DNA of 64,000 nucleotides from positions 11,107-75,106 of the forward strand of contig CAWKLL010000048.1 of NCBI GenBank assembly GCA_963850255.1. The letters are read 5' to 3'. Both the position numbers and the translations under genes were made by a program. Positions 8,248 to 17,990 of this stretch are shown here, piece by piece (the first letter of the stretch is position 1; the number at the start of each line of letters is the position of its first letter). The DNA is from J054 sp963850255. GTDB lineage: Bacteria > Pseudomonadota > Gammaproteobacteria > Steroidobacterales > GCA-2729495. Under the pieces are notes generated by a model, which was given only the letters and a program-made list of their open reading frames with translations, searched no databases and had not been told where the DNA came from.

Positions 8248-9003
8248 TCAGCTGGTCGGCCGGACTTTGTAATTGCCGCGCTGCTCGTCGAACTCGAGCT
8301 TCAGCAGGCCGTTTTTCTGGGCATCTTCCAGCAGGTCGGAAAAATTACCATAGCCATAGTAGGACTCGGTGAAGCCCGGATAGATGCGCTTTACGGCCTG
8401 CTTGATCATGGATCCCCAGACCGTGTCGTAATCGCCCTGCAGGGCTTCCACGGTTTCCGCAACGCGGTCCAGGGCTTCCTGTTGCTTGCTGGTCTTGGCC
8501 TTGGATTTCTTCTTGCGGGTGCTGCGCTTTTTCGAGACTTCGATCAGGTCGTCGTAAAACAGAAATTCGTCGCAGCTGGCCGCCAGGATATCCGAGGTTG
8601 AGTTGCGCACACCGCAGCCCAGTACGCGCTTGTTGTTTTCTTTCAGCTTGGATACCAGCGGAGAAAAATCGCTGTCGCCGGTGAGCAGTGCGAACATATC
8701 TATATGAGACTTTGCGAAACACAGGTCGATGGCATCCACTACCATCCTGATGTCTGCACTGTTCTTACCGCTCATGCGTGAGCGTGGAATGTCGGTCAGC
8801 TCGATCCCCTGCATATGAAACTCGCGCGTGAAGTTGGGGTATTGGCTCCAGTCGCAGTAGGCGCGTTTGTAAACGATGCGGCCTTTTTCCAGCAGGCGTT
8901 TCATGACCAGGTCGATTTCGAACTTGGCGCCCTTCAGGTCTTTAACACCGAGGGCCAGATTTTCGAAATCGACGAAGACGGCAATTGCGGGTTCTGTATT
9001 CAT
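8248..9003 (-). CDS. NYN domain (LabA/DUF88 family) protein with C-terminal LOTUS/OST-HTH domain
   Basis: 251 aa. The N-terminal PIN-like NYN nuclease fold is seen as AVFVDFENLALGV (Asp 11-14 region), KNSADIRMVVDAIDLCF and LLTGDSDFSPLVSKL, supplying the conserved acidic residues. A lysine-rich linker (KKRSTRKKKSKAKTSK) leads to a LOTUS/OST-HTH-like C-terminus (DTVWGSMIKQAVKRIYPGF, YGYGNFSDLLEDA). The family is thought to process or bind RNA. It is monocistronic, facing the CPA2 gene in the same direction with a short gap. Confidence 0.85.
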   Translation of the reverse strand: MNTEPAIAVFVDFENLALGVKDLKGAKFEIDLVMKRLLEKGRIVYKRAYCDWSQYPNFTREFHMQGIELTDIPRSRMSGKNSADIRMVVDAIDLCFAKSHIDMFALLTGDSDFSPLVSKLKENNKRVLGCGVRNSTSDILAASCDEFLFYDDLIEVSKKRSTRKKKSKAKTSKQQEALDRVAETVEALQGDYDTVWGSMIKQAVKRIYPGFTESYYGYGNFSDLLEDAQKNGLLKLEFDEQRGNYKVRPTS

Positions 9004-9040
9004 GCGCGGATGGTAGCAGCGCGTACGCGTTGAATGTTAG

Positions 9041-10246
9041 TTAGCTGCGTGCGTCGCGTAACAGTCCCTGCAGCGCCAGCGGCACCAGCAGGGCCGTGCT
9101 GACGGCCACCAGGCTCATGGCGCCGAACAGGCCGGCCGGCACGTAATCCTCGCCCAGGCGCACGCCCTGCAACATGATGATCATGGCAATTTCAGCCCTC
9201 GGGACCATGCTGATCCCCAACAGCAGCGACTTGCGCCGGCCCAGTGAGGCCAGCGCCGGCAGGCCGGTGCCAATAATCTTACCGGCAATGGCCGCGACCA
9301 GCAGGACGCTGCCGCCGGCCAGTGCGTCGGTGGCACTGCTGAAATCGAAGTTCAGTCCGATGCTGACAAAGAAGAACGGCATCAGCAGCTGATGCACCGG
9401 CTCCAGTTGTCGGTCTATCTCCAGCTCCGCGGGGTCGCGGCTAAAGGCCAGGCCGGCGAACAGCGCACCGATGGCGATACTGAAGCCCAGCAGCTCGGCG
9501 CTGCCCGCCACTACGCAGGCCAGACCTACGGTGGCCAGCGCGATGCCCGTAGAAGGCTGCCCGTCCTTACGGAACCATCCGGTAAAACGCCGTTCAAGAT
9601 GTTTGGCAAACAGATAGCAGGCGGCTGCGAACATCGCCAGTTTGCCCGTCACCAGCAGCAACTTCGCAGTCAGCAGTGTGGCCAGCCCGTCGGTATCGCC
9701 GTTGACCAGTAGCGGCGCCGCGCTCAATAGCAGGGCCAGCAGCACCATGGCCGAGATATCGTCCAGCTCCGCGACGTCTACCAGCAGAGCGCCTTCGTCG
9801 CTATGCAGAGCGCCGGCGTCCTGCCACACTGCGGTGGCGACCCCCACACTGGTCGCACTGAGCGCGGTGGCCACGAACAGAGACGGCACCAGGCCTACAT
9901 CCAGCACATAGTAGGCCGCCATGAAACCCAGCGCGGCGGCCAGCAGGACATTGCCAAACCAGATCGGCAGTGCGCGTCGAAACTGCGCCAGCAGGCCGGT
10001 AATCTTGGCTTCCAGGCCGACTTTGAACAGCAGGGTAATCACGCCCAGCTGGCCCAGCAGCTCGAGATTGCGGGCCAAATCGCCGGCCAGCAGGCTGAAC
10101 TGCTGGTCTATGAAGCCCAGCGCCAGGCCGGTCAGGATATAGGCTACCAGCGGCTGGATGCCCAGCCTTTCGCTGCCGCGCCGGGCCAGGCTGGTGATCA
10201 CGACAATCAGCCCGGCCAGCAGCACCATCGGTAATAAGTCAGTCAC
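9041..10246 (-). CDS. CPA2-family cation:proton antiporter (Kef/NapA-like), membrane domain only
   Basis: 401 aa with about 12 hydrophobic segments. Typical CPA2 features: QPLVAYILTGLALG at the start, ALSATSVGVATAVWQD and DVAELDDISAMVLLALLL, the last holding the paired acidic ion-binding site region (AELDD). It exchanges Na+ or K+ for protons across the inner membrane. It lacks the C-terminal TrkA-N/RCK nucleotide domain of KefB/KefC, ending soon after the last helix, so ligand gating as in Kef is unlikely. Confidence 0.85.
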   Translation of the reverse strand: MTDLLPMVLLAGLIVVITSLARRGSERLGIQPLVAYILTGLALGFIDQQFSLLAGDLARNLELLGQLGVITLLFKVGLEAKITGLLAQFRRALPIWFGNVLLAAALGFMAAYYVLDVGLVPSLFVATALSATSVGVATAVWQDAGALHSDEGALLVDVAELDDISAMVLLALLLSAAPLLVNGDTDGLATLLTAKLLLVTGKLAMFAAACYLFAKHLERRFTGWFRKDGQPSTGIALATVGLACVVAGSAELLGFSIAIGALFAGLAFSRDPAELEIDRQLEPVHQLLMPFFFVSIGLNFDFSSATDALAGGSVLLVAAIAGKIIGTGLPALASLGRRKSLLLGISMVPRAEIAMIIMLQGVRLGEDYVPAGLFGAMSLVAVSTALLVPLALQGLLRDARS

Positions 10247-10328
10247 GCGCTGATGCTATCCCAGGCTGGCTTGCCACCCCAGACGAATGCCGATGGGAAG
10301 CTGGGCCTGCGAATGAGAGAATGATGGG

Positions 10329-12467
10329 ATGAAAGCCGCTCGTAACCTGTTTTCCTACCACCGGGGCACCGTTAGCCCGGCGGAATTCCTGCCCACCACC
10401 CGGGCGGAAATGCAGGCGCTTGGCTGGGATGTCTGCGACATCATCATTGTCACCGGCGATGCCTACGTCGACCATCCGAGTTTCGGCATGGCCATCGTTG
10501 GTCGCCTGCTAGAGGCACAGGGTTTTCGTGTCGGCATCCTGCCGCAGCCGGATCACCGTTCCGCCAAGGCTTTTACCGAGCTTGGGCGGCCGCGTCTGTT
10601 TTTTGGCGTGACCGGCGGCAACATGGATTCCATGGTCAATCACTACACGGCTGACCGGCGCATTCGTCGTGATGATGCCTACACGCCGGGTGGCGAAGCC
10701 GGGCAGCGACCGGATCGCAGCGTAATTGTCTACGCGCAACGATTGCGCGAGGCCTACAAAGAAGCGGCCATTGTGATTGGCGGTATCGAGGCGAGCCTGC
10801 GCCGCATCGCTCACTACGACTACTGGTCTGACAAACTGCGCCGATCCATCCTGCTGGATGCGCGCGCGGACTTGCTGGTGTTCGGCAACGGCGAACGCCA
10901 GCTGGCGGAGATTGCCCAGCGTCTTGATGACGGTGAAGCGCTCGCTGATTTGCAGGATATTCGTGGCACCGCGTTCCTGCGCAAGCGGGTGCCGGTCGAC
11001 TGTACCGAAGTGGACTCTACCCACCTCGACATGCCAGGGCGCATTGATCGTCTGCCCGACCCCTACAAGATGACCCCGGACAAGTCAGCCGTTGATCAGG
11101 CGGAGCCGAAGGCGGAATCGGTTGCCGAGACGACGGGCAAGGTAGTGCGCTTTGTGCGCGACGTGCCGCCCGAAGAGCGCGCTCGCAGCGTGATACGACT
11201 GCCCGCTTTCGAGCAGGTGCGCGACGATCCGGTGTTATATGCCCATGCTTCACGCATTCTGCACCTGGAATCCAACCCGGGTAATGCGCGCGCACTGGTA
11301 CAAGCTCACGGCGACCAGGAGGTCTGGCTCAATCCGCCGCCGATCCCGCTGAAGACCCCGGAGATGGACGGGGTCTACGAACTCTCTTACCAGCGGCGTC
11401 CGCACCCCCGCTATGGCGATGCCAAGATTCCTGCTTACGAGATGATTCGTTTCTCTATCTCCATTCAGCGGGGTTGTTTTGGCGGCTGTACCTTCTGTTC
11501 CATTACCGAACATGAAGGTCGCATCATTCAGAATCGCTCGGAAAAATCCATTCTGCGCGAGGTCGAGCGGGTGCGTGACACAGTGCCCGGCTTCACCGGT
11601 GTGATTTCAGATCTCGGCGGGCCCACGGCCAACATGTATCGGCTGGCCTGCAAGAGCGCCAAGATCGAGTCTGCCTGTCGGCGGCCATCCTGCGTTTTCC
11701 CCAAGGTCTGTCCGAATCTCGACACCAATCACAAGCCGCTGATTCGCCTGTATCGCAAGGCGCGCGAGCTTGAGGGTGTGAAGAAAGTACTCATTGCTTC
11801 AGGCGTGCGTTACGACCTGGCCATCGAGTCCCCCGAGTATGTGAAAGAACTCGCCCAGCATCACACGGGTGGCTATCTGAAAATCGCGCCCGAAGCCATC
11901 GGCGAAGGTCCGCTGTCGAAGATGATGAAGCCGGGTATCGGCAGCTACTACAAGTTCAAGGAACTTTTTGATCGCTATAGCAAGGAAGCCGGCAAAGAGC
12001 AGTACCTGATTCCTTACTTTATCGCTGCGCATCCCGGCACCACCGACCAGGACATGCTCGACCTGGCGATCTGGCTTAAGCAGAATGGCTTCCGTGCCGA
12101 CCAGGTACAGGCTTTTTTACCCGGACCCATGGCCACGGCTACCGCCATGTATTACTCGCGGCGCAATCCCCTGCGGCGTATTTCGAAAGACAGCGAGCGC
12201 GTGCATAGTCCACGCGGTTTGCGCGCGCGACGCTTACACAAGGCGTTTTTGCGCTATCACGATCCGGATAACTGGCCGAAACTGCGTGCCGCCTTACGGC
12301 GCATGGGGCGCGCCAATCTGATTGGTAATGGCCGCCATCACCTGGTGCCGAGCGAACAACCCCGCGGGCATGCCATCGCTGAGGATGGTCGCAAGCGTTT
12401 TCGAACCCAGCACACGGGTCTGCCCGATGCGCCGCCTGCCAAGGATCGCCTGCGGCGCCAGCGCTAA
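10329..12467 (+). CDS. ygiQ: YgiQ family radical SAM protein
   Basis: 712 aa, the usual length. The N-terminal family block (YHRGTVSPAEFLPTTRAEM, VTGDAYVDHPSFGMAIVGR) is followed by the radical-SAM cluster motif RGCFGGCTFCS with CxxxCxxC near residues 382-389, preceded by SISIQ. It binds a [4Fe-4S] cluster and S-adenosylmethionine; the physiological reaction of YgiQ is not established. The C-terminal tail after the barrel is basic. It is divergent from the CPA2 gene, with an 82-base shared upstream region. Confidence 0.9.
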   Translation: MKAARNLFSYHRGTVSPAEFLPTTRAEMQALGWDVCDIIIVTGDAYVDHPSFGMAIVGRLLEAQGFRVGILPQPDHRSAKAFTELGRPRLFFGVTGGNMDSMVNHYTADRRIRRDDAYTPGGEAGQRPDRSVIVYAQRLREAYKEAAIVIGGIEASLRRIAHYDYWSDKLRRSILLDARADLLVFGNGERQLAEIAQRLDDGEALADLQDIRGTAFLRKRVPVDCTEVDSTHLDMPGRIDRLPDPYKMTPDKSAVDQAEPKAESVAETTGKVVRFVRDVPPEERARSVIRLPAFEQVRDDPVLYAHASRILHLESNPGNARALVQAHGDQEVWLNPPPIPLKTPEMDGVYELSYQRRPHPRYGDAKIPAYEMIRFSISIQRGCFGGCTFCSITEHEGRIIQNRSEKSILREVERVRDTVPGFTGVISDLGGPTANMYRLACKSAKIESACRRPSCVFPKVCPNLDTNHKPLIRLYRKARELEGVKKVLIASGVRYDLAIESPEYVKELAQHHTGGYLKIAPEAIGEGPLSKMMKPGIGSYYKFKELFDRYSKEAGKEQYLIPYFIAAHPGTTDQDMLDLAIWLKQNGFRADQVQAFLPGPMATATAMYYSRRNPLRRISKDSERVHSPRGLRARRLHKAFLRYHDPDNWPKLRAALRRMGRANLIGNGRHHLVPSEQPRGHAIAEDGRKRFRTQHTGLPDAPPAKDRLRRQR

Positions 12468-12477
12468 ACCGCCTCGG

Positions 12478-12729
12478 CGCTCGCTGCTCGCCGCGACGCT
12501 GCCAGTGAAGATTTTTTCGCAGGCACCTTCCGGTACGCAGACCCATTCGTCCGCGTCCCGTTTAGCCTGGCCGGCGCAGAAGTGCGCACTGTTGCCACAG
12601 TCATTCATGCCGGCCTTGGCGACGCCCAGGAATTTTTTAAGAGCCAGGCCTGGCGGCGGTTGCCGTGCCGATAGCGGCTGCCAGGCTCAGGGCCGGCAAA
12701 CCAGCGAGCTGTTTATTGTTTTGCTGCAT
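12478..12729 (-). pseudogene. Broken BufA1/DUF2282-type small secreted protein
   Basis: From the ATG at 12729 (with a GGAG ribosome site) the frame encodes MQQNNKQLAGLPALSLAAA, a signal-peptide start typical of DUF2282 (bufferin-type metallophore precursor), then stops at a TAA. A different frame carries on with the family core: LGVAKAGMNDCGNSAHFCAG, QAKRDADEWVCVPEGACEKI. The first core cysteine of the usual KCYGVAKAG motif is replaced (KKFLGV), and the frame has no stop after CEKI, running into the antisense of ygiQ. A frameshift at the AAAAAA run near 12632 plus the lost cysteine and stop indicate real decay. No bufB/bufC neighbours are present. Confidence 0.65.
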
Positions 12730-12889
12730 TCCGGTCTCCGTAGGAAAGGGCCAAGAGAATGGACACGAGGTTACGTTGCTTCCGGTTCTGCGACCGGCCT
12801 TCGGCCACCGCGGGCTTAGTTGTCAGTGGCCTTTACCGATATAGGGTCCGGCGGTGTAAAGTGCGCCGCGAGTTTAATCTGGACTGACC

Positions 12890-14065
12890 GTGGCACCAGA
12901 AAGTAACAACAAAGACAGGCCGGCAGCCGCCCGTTCACGGCTGCAACGCCTGCTGTTGCCGCTGGTGATTGTCGCCATCACCGTCAGCGTGATCGCCTTA
13001 TTGCTGGCCACCCGCCCGGAACTGACCCCGGTGGCCAAGCCAGAGCGCGTCTGGCCGGTGGCAGTGATCGAGGCCCGGCATGCTGATCACCAGCCCAGGC
13101 TGCAGCTGTTCGGCGAAGTGGTGGCGGGCCGGCGCAGTGAATTGCGCCCGCGCGTATCCGGCCTGATCGTCGAAATTGGCGACAACTTTGATGAAGGCGG
13201 GCGCGTCAGCGCTGGTGAATTGCTGTTGCGCGTCGATCCGTTCGATTATCAGAACACCCTGGCTGAACAACGCTCCTTATATATGGAGGCGGAGGCCCGG
13301 CTGGCCAAGCTTCGGCGCGACCTGGGCCGGGCTCGCGAACTGTTTGGCGAGAACAACGTCTCCGAACAATTTCTCGACGATGCCGAGCTGGCCGTGGCTG
13401 AACAGGCCGCGCTGGTTGAACAGCGACGCATCAGTGTCTCCCGGGCCGAACGCGACCTGCGTGACACGCGACTGGTAGCGCCTTTCGATGGCGTACTGGC
13501 CGCGGTCAGCGCCGATCTTGGCAAGCAGGTCAGTGAAATGGGCAGTGATCCGGTGGCCGAGATTATTGACACGGCCGGCCTGGAAGTTCGTTTCAATTTG
13601 TCAAATGCGCAGTACGGGCGCCTGCTGGAAAGCGGTGTACCGTTAATCGGTGGCGCCGTTAGCGTCAGCTGGAGTGTCGGTAACGACAGCTTGAGCTACC
13701 CGGCGCGTGTCGAACGGGTCGGCGCCGAAATCGCTGCCACCACCGGTGGCGTTGAGGTCTTTGCCCTGATTGACACGGGCGACGGCGATACACCCTTGCG
13801 ACCGGGCGCCTTCGTCTCGGTGAGCCTGCCCGACCGGCCCTACGCACAGGCCCTGATGGCGCCGGAGACCTCGCTCTACGGTGAGGACACGGTCTACGTG
13901 GTAGAGGACGGGCGCATGAGTCCGCGTCTAATTCGGCTGCTGGGATATAGCGGCTCTGACTTGCTGTTCGTCAGCGCGGGTGAGCCCGAGATCCGCGACG
14001 GTGATCAGATCATCACTACCCAGTTGCGCGAAGGCGGCGCCGGCGCGCTGGTAGAAACGCGATGA
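12890..14065 (+). CDS. RND efflux periplasmic adaptor (membrane fusion protein)
   Basis: 391 aa from a GTG start. An N-terminal membrane anchor (LLLPLVIVAITVSVIALLLA, about residues 22-41), then the lipoyl half (LFGEVVAGRRSELRPRVSG), an alpha-hairpin (RSLYMEAEARLAKLRRDLGR), the second lipoyl half (DTRLVAPFDGVLAAVSADLG) and beta-barrel and membrane-proximal domains. It bridges the inner-membrane RND pump to an outer membrane channel. Its stop overlaps the permease start by 4 bases. No outer-membrane factor gene is present nearby, so a shared TolC-like channel is assumed. Confidence 0.88.
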   Translation: MAPESNNKDRPAAARSRLQRLLLPLVIVAITVSVIALLLATRPELTPVAKPERVWPVAVIEARHADHQPRLQLFGEVVAGRRSELRPRVSGLIVEIGDNFDEGGRVSAGELLLRVDPFDYQNTLAEQRSLYMEAEARLAKLRRDLGRARELFGENNVSEQFLDDAELAVAEQAALVEQRRISVSRAERDLRDTRLVAPFDGVLAAVSADLGKQVSEMGSDPVAEIIDTAGLEVRFNLSNAQYGRLLESGVPLIGGAVSVSWSVGNDSLSYPARVERVGAEIAATTGGVEVFALIDTGDGDTPLRPGAFVSVSLPDRPYAQALMAPETSLYGEDTVYVVEDGRMSPRLIRLLGYSGSDLLFVSAGEPEIRDGDQIITTQLREGGAGALVETR

Positions 14066-17000
14066 ACCTGCTGGAAGAACGCGGCCCGATCGCGCTGTTT
14101 GCACGCCATCCGCTGGCCGGCAATCTGCTTATGCTGCTGATGCTGATGTTCGGTGCCTGGGGGCTGACCAAACTGAATCGCCAGGTGTTGCCGGACTTCA
14201 CGCTGGACGTGATCCTGATTACCGTGCAATGGCCGGGTGCCAGCCCCGAAGACGTTGAAGGCAACGTGATTAAGGCCATCGAGCCGGAGGTGCGTTTTCT
14301 CGAAGACGTCAAGCGCGTCGACGCCATGGCCTATGAAGGACGGGCGCAGATCTCCATCGAGATGGGTGAGGGCGCGGACATGTCCAAGGCCCTCACCGAC
14401 GTGCAGGCGGCGGTCGCGCGCATCACCACCTTTCCTGCCGACATCGAAAGACCGGTGATTAGCCAGGTGGTCGAGAGCGACGAGGTTTGCCGTATCGAAA
14501 TCAGCGGTCCATTTCCGGAGAGCGCCCTCAAGGTACATGCCCGGCGTATTCGTGACGACCTGCTGGACCTCGGTCTCGATCGCGTTGAGATGCTGGGCTT
14601 GCGCGATGCCGAAATCTGGGTCGAGGTGACGCCGGCGGTCTTGCGCCAGCTCGATGTGACCGTCGACGACATCGCAGGTCGGATCGGCGCCTCGAGTATG
14701 GATCTTCCCTCCGGCAGCATCGAGAGCGGCGGCATGTCGCGACAGATTCGCAGTGAGTCCATGGCCCGCAGTGCCGCGGAAGTCGGCGAAATCGAGATCG
14801 TTTCGCGCACCAGCGGTGAACGCGTGTTGCTCAAGGACGTGGCGCGTATTCGCGAAACCTTCCAGGAAAACTCCACCAGCCATCGACTCGGTAGAGGGAC
14901 GGCCATCGGTCTGAGCGTATCGCGTTCCGGCAAGCTCGATTCCATTGAAGCGCAGCGCATCATCATTGCCTATCTCGATGAATTGCGCGCCGAATTACCG
15001 CCGACGCTGCGCGTTGATTTGTTCGACGTATTTGCTGATCAGGCGACCCAGCGCGTGCGCATGTTACTGACCAACGGCTTTACCGGCTTGCTGTTGGTAA
15101 TGGCCGTGCTGTTTCTGTTCCTGAATGGGCGCGTGGCCTTCTGGGTGGCCATGGGCATCCCCATTTCCATCATGGCGGCCCTGGGCGGCATGGCGATGCT
15201 GGGCATGACCCTGAACATGATCAGCATGTTCGCCATCATCATGGGGCTGGGTATCATCGTTGATGACGCCATCGTGGTTGGTGAGCACACCGAGATGCTG
15301 CACCGGCATGGCACGCCCACAGGCGAGTCGGCACTGGCCGGCGCGCGGGTAATGTTTGCGCCGGTGATGGCCGCATCCCTGACCACCATTGCGGCGTTTT
15401 TTCCGATTCTTACCGTCAGCGCTGAAGTCGGGCGTATTGTGCGCGAACTGCCGCTGACCATCATCCTGATCATTATTGCCAGCCTGGCCGAATGTTTTCT
15501 GGTGCTGCCGATGCACCTCAAGCATGCACTGCGGCAGATGGATAGCGCTCCCAAGCCGCCGACGCGTTTTAACCAGGCCTTCGTGCGCTTTCGCGAAAAT
15601 AAATTTACTGTAGCGGCCCGGGCTAGCTATCGGAATCGTTACAGCACCGCGCTGGCCACCGTATGCGGATTCGCCATGGCCCTGACGCTGTTACTCTCCG
15701 GTCGTGTCGGCTTCGAGTTTTTTCCGTCGCCGGAAACGGACACCATCTTCGCCAGTTTTGCGCTCACGCCGGGCAGTCCGCGCGAACGTTCCGAACTCAT
15801 GCTGGAGGAAATCGAGCGCGCCTTCAGGCGGGCCGAAGCAGACTTGACCGACGACGCCGGTGGTCTGCTGGTATACGGCTTCAGCAGCATCGGCTCGACG
15901 GGCGGGCGCGGTGGTGAAGCCAGTTTGTCTGGTGATCACGTCGGCGTTTACACCGTCGAACTGCAGCCCGGGGACATACGCCAGGTTCGCAACGGACCCT
16001 TGATCCAGGCCTGGCTGGAAGAGGTCCGCAGTATCGCGGGCCTTGAGCGCCTGACAATTTTCGAACGCAGTGCCGGCGGGCCGCCCGGGCGGGATATCGA
16101 CGTGCGCCTGGCCGGCGCCGACCTTGGCCGTCTGAAAGCCGCTGCTGCTGCGCTGGCGCGTGAGATCAAGACTATTCCTGGCGTTACCGCCGTCGAAGAC
16201 AATCTGCCTTACGGCAAGCAGGAGATTGTTATCGATGTCACGCCGGCCGGGCGGGCCATGGGCTTTAACACCCAGTCGGTGGCACGCCAGGTGCGAAATG
16301 CTTTCGAGGGCGCCATCGCACGCCGCTTCTCGGATCAACAGGAAGAAGTGCTGGTGCGGGTCAAGCTGGCGGAATCGGCCAGCTCGCCCGACAGTATTCG
16401 CGAGCTCTACCTGCGCGCCCCCGATGGCGCCGAAGTACCGCTGCCCGAGGTGGCGAGCCTGCAGACTCGCGTGGGCTACTCACAAATTCGCCGCGAAGAC
16501 GGGATCACCCAGGTTTCAGTGACTGCCGATGTCGATTCGACCGTGGCCACCAGTAACGAAGTGCTGGCCAGTGTGTCGCGTGACATTCTGCCCGGAATTC
16601 GCGAAGCGTTTGGTGTCGAGTTGAGCTTCAAAGGCAAGGCCGAGGAACAGGCTGAAGCCGTGGGCGATACTCGTGTTGCGCTCGGTATTGCGCTGGCCAC
16701 CATGTACATCATCCTCGCCTGGGTATTTTCCAGCTACACGACACCACTGGTAGTGATGTCGGTAATCCCTTTCGGACTCATCGGCGCCATCGTTGGTCAC
16801 TGGGTGATGGGTTACAGCCTGAACATGCTCAGCCTGATGGCCTTGCTGGGACTATCCGGTGTGATGATCAATGACTCCATCATCATGGTATCGGCCTGCA
16901 AACGTTTAATGGCATCGGGTAAACAGCTCGGCGATGCCGTGTTGTCAGCGGCCTGCGAGCGCCTGCGCCCGGTTATCCTGACTACCCTCACCACCATCGG

Positions 17001-17190
17001 CGGACTGCTGCCGTTGTTGTTCGAGCGCAGTCTGCAGGCACAGCTGGTGCAACCCCTGGCGGTTACGCTGATTTTCGGGCTGCTGTTCGCCCCGTTGCTG
17101 GTGCTGTTTTTTGTGCCGGCGCTGCTGGGTATCGGCGATGATCTGAAACGCCGCCTGACTGCGAGAAGGCCACCGCTGGCCCAGGCCTGA
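14062..17190 (+). CDS. RND family efflux permease
   Basis: 1042 aa, full length for AcrB-type transporters. The first helix (ARHPLAGNLLMLLMLMFGAW) and the large periplasmic porter loops are followed by TM4 GLGIIVDDAIVVGEHTEML with the paired Asp of the proton relay. TM repeats recur in the second half (PFGLIGAIVGHWVMGYSLNM, LSGVMINDSIIMVS). It expels drugs, detergents or other hydrophobic compounds using the proton gradient. Subclass and substrate cannot be told. It is the second gene of a two-gene operon. Confidence 0.92.
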   Translation: MNLLEERGPIALFARHPLAGNLLMLLMLMFGAWGLTKLNRQVLPDFTLDVILITVQWPGASPEDVEGNVIKAIEPEVRFLEDVKRVDAMAYEGRAQISIEMGEGADMSKALTDVQAAVARITTFPADIERPVISQVVESDEVCRIEISGPFPESALKVHARRIRDDLLDLGLDRVEMLGLRDAEIWVEVTPAVLRQLDVTVDDIAGRIGASSMDLPSGSIESGGMSRQIRSESMARSAAEVGEIEIVSRTSGERVLLKDVARIRETFQENSTSHRLGRGTAIGLSVSRSGKLDSIEAQRIIIAYLDELRAELPPTLRVDLFDVFADQATQRVRMLLTNGFTGLLLVMAVLFLFLNGRVAFWVAMGIPISIMAALGGMAMLGMTLNMISMFAIIMGLGIIVDDAIVVGEHTEMLHRHGTPTGESALAGARVMFAPVMAASLTTIAAFFPILTVSAEVGRIVRELPLTIILIIIASLAECFLVLPMHLKHALRQMDSAPKPPTRFNQAFVRFRENKFTVAARASYRNRYSTALATVCGFAMALTLLLSGRVGFEFFPSPETDTIFASFALTPGSPRERSELMLEEIERAFRRAEADLTDDAGGLLVYGFSSIGSTGGRGGEASLSGDHVGVYTVELQPGDIRQVRNGPLIQAWLEEVRSIAGLERLTIFERSAGGPPGRDIDVRLAGADLGRLKAAAAALAREIKTIPGVTAVEDNLPYGKQEIVIDVTPAGRAMGFNTQSVARQVRNAFEGAIARRFSDQQEEVLVRVKLAESASSPDSIRELYLRAPDGAEVPLPEVASLQTRVGYSQIRREDGITQVSVTADVDSTVATSNEVLASVSRDILPGIREAFGVELSFKGKAEEQAEAVGDTRVALGIALATMYIILAWVFSSYTTPLVVMSVIPFGLIGAIVGHWVMGYSLNMLSLMALLGLSGVMINDSIIMVSACKRLMASGKQLGDAVLSAACERLRPVILTTLTTIGGLLPLLFERSLQAQLVQPLAVTLIFGLLFAPLLVLFFVPALLGIGDDLKRRLTARRPPLAQA

Positions 17191-17240
17191 CAGCTGCCGG
17201 GCTGGTTTGACCGCCCTGCCTCTGGCACCTTAAGCGCATT

Positions 17241-17990
17241 ATGAGTAGCCGCCCGCCGCTGATAGGCGTGGTCTCTGACCGACGCATCATTGAACCCCAT
17301 CCTTTTCACGTGGTGGGCGAAAAGTACTCGCGTGCACTGGTGGATGCCGCCGACGCTTATCCCGTCGGACTGCCGGCCTTCGCTGACGAATTCGATGTGC
17401 TGCAGATACTCGACCGGCTGGACGGTCTGTTGCTGACAGGCAGCCCGTCGAACGTCGCGCCGCAGCGCTATCACGGACCGGCCAGCGCCGCGGGCAGTCT
17501 GCATGACCTGGCGCGCGACCAGGCCAGCTTTGCGCTGATTCCCGCTGCGCTGCGCCTCGGACTGCCGCTGCTGGCCATTTGCCGCGGTTGCCAGGAGCTG
17601 AATGTGGCCCTGGGTGGCAGCCTGCACCAGGCTGTGCATAGCGTGCCGGGCTACAACATTCACCATGAAGATCCTGATCAGCCGCTGGAGGTTCAATATG
17701 GCCCGGCGCACAGCGTCAGCTTTACGCGCGGTGGTCTGCTGATCGAACTGACGGGTCGTCGCACGGCCATAGTCAATTCAGTGCATCACCAGGGTATTGA
17801 TCAACTGGCCGACGGTCTGGCCGTGGAAGCCACGGCTGAAGACGGCCTGATCGAGGCTGTGACGGTGCGTGACGCAGCGGGTTTCGTCCTCGGTGTACAG
17901 TGGCACCCGGAATGGCGAGTGACGGAAGATCCGGTATCCGTCGCCATATTTCAGGCTTTTGGCGAAGCCTGCGTGGAGTATCGACGATGA
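17241..17990 (+). CDS. puuD: Gamma-glutamyl-gamma-aminobutyrate hydrolase (class I glutamine amidotransferase-like)
   Basis: 249 aa. Nucleophile elbow LLAICRGCQELNVALGGSL (Cys in CRG) and the catalytic His-Glu in VQWHPEW near the end define a class I glutamine amidotransferase-like hydrolase; VHSVPGYNIHHEDPD is typical of PuuD. PuuD releases GABA and glutamate from gamma-glutamyl-GABA in the Puu putrescine pathway. It is the first gene of the cluster, overlapping the glutamine-synthetase-like gene by ATGA. The start ATG at 17241 follows a 50-base gap after the RND operon. Confidence 0.88.
   Translation: MSSRPPLIGVVSDRRIIEPHPFHVVGEKYSRALVDAADAYPVGLPAFADEFDVLQILDRLDGLLLTGSPSNVAPQRYHGPASAAGSLHDLARDQASFALIPAALRLGLPLLAICRGCQELNVALGGSLHQAVHSVPGYNIHHEDPDQPLEVQYGPAHSVSFTRGGLLIELTGRRTAIVNSVHHQGIDQLADGLAVEATAEDGLIEAVTVRDAAGFVLGVQWHPEWRVTEDPVSVAIFQAFGEACVEYRR

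Noticed and set aside
12468..12889. Promoter-like TTGTCA with TATAGG upstream of the RND operon
   Set aside because: Spacing of 14 bases is too short for a normal sigma70 promoter.
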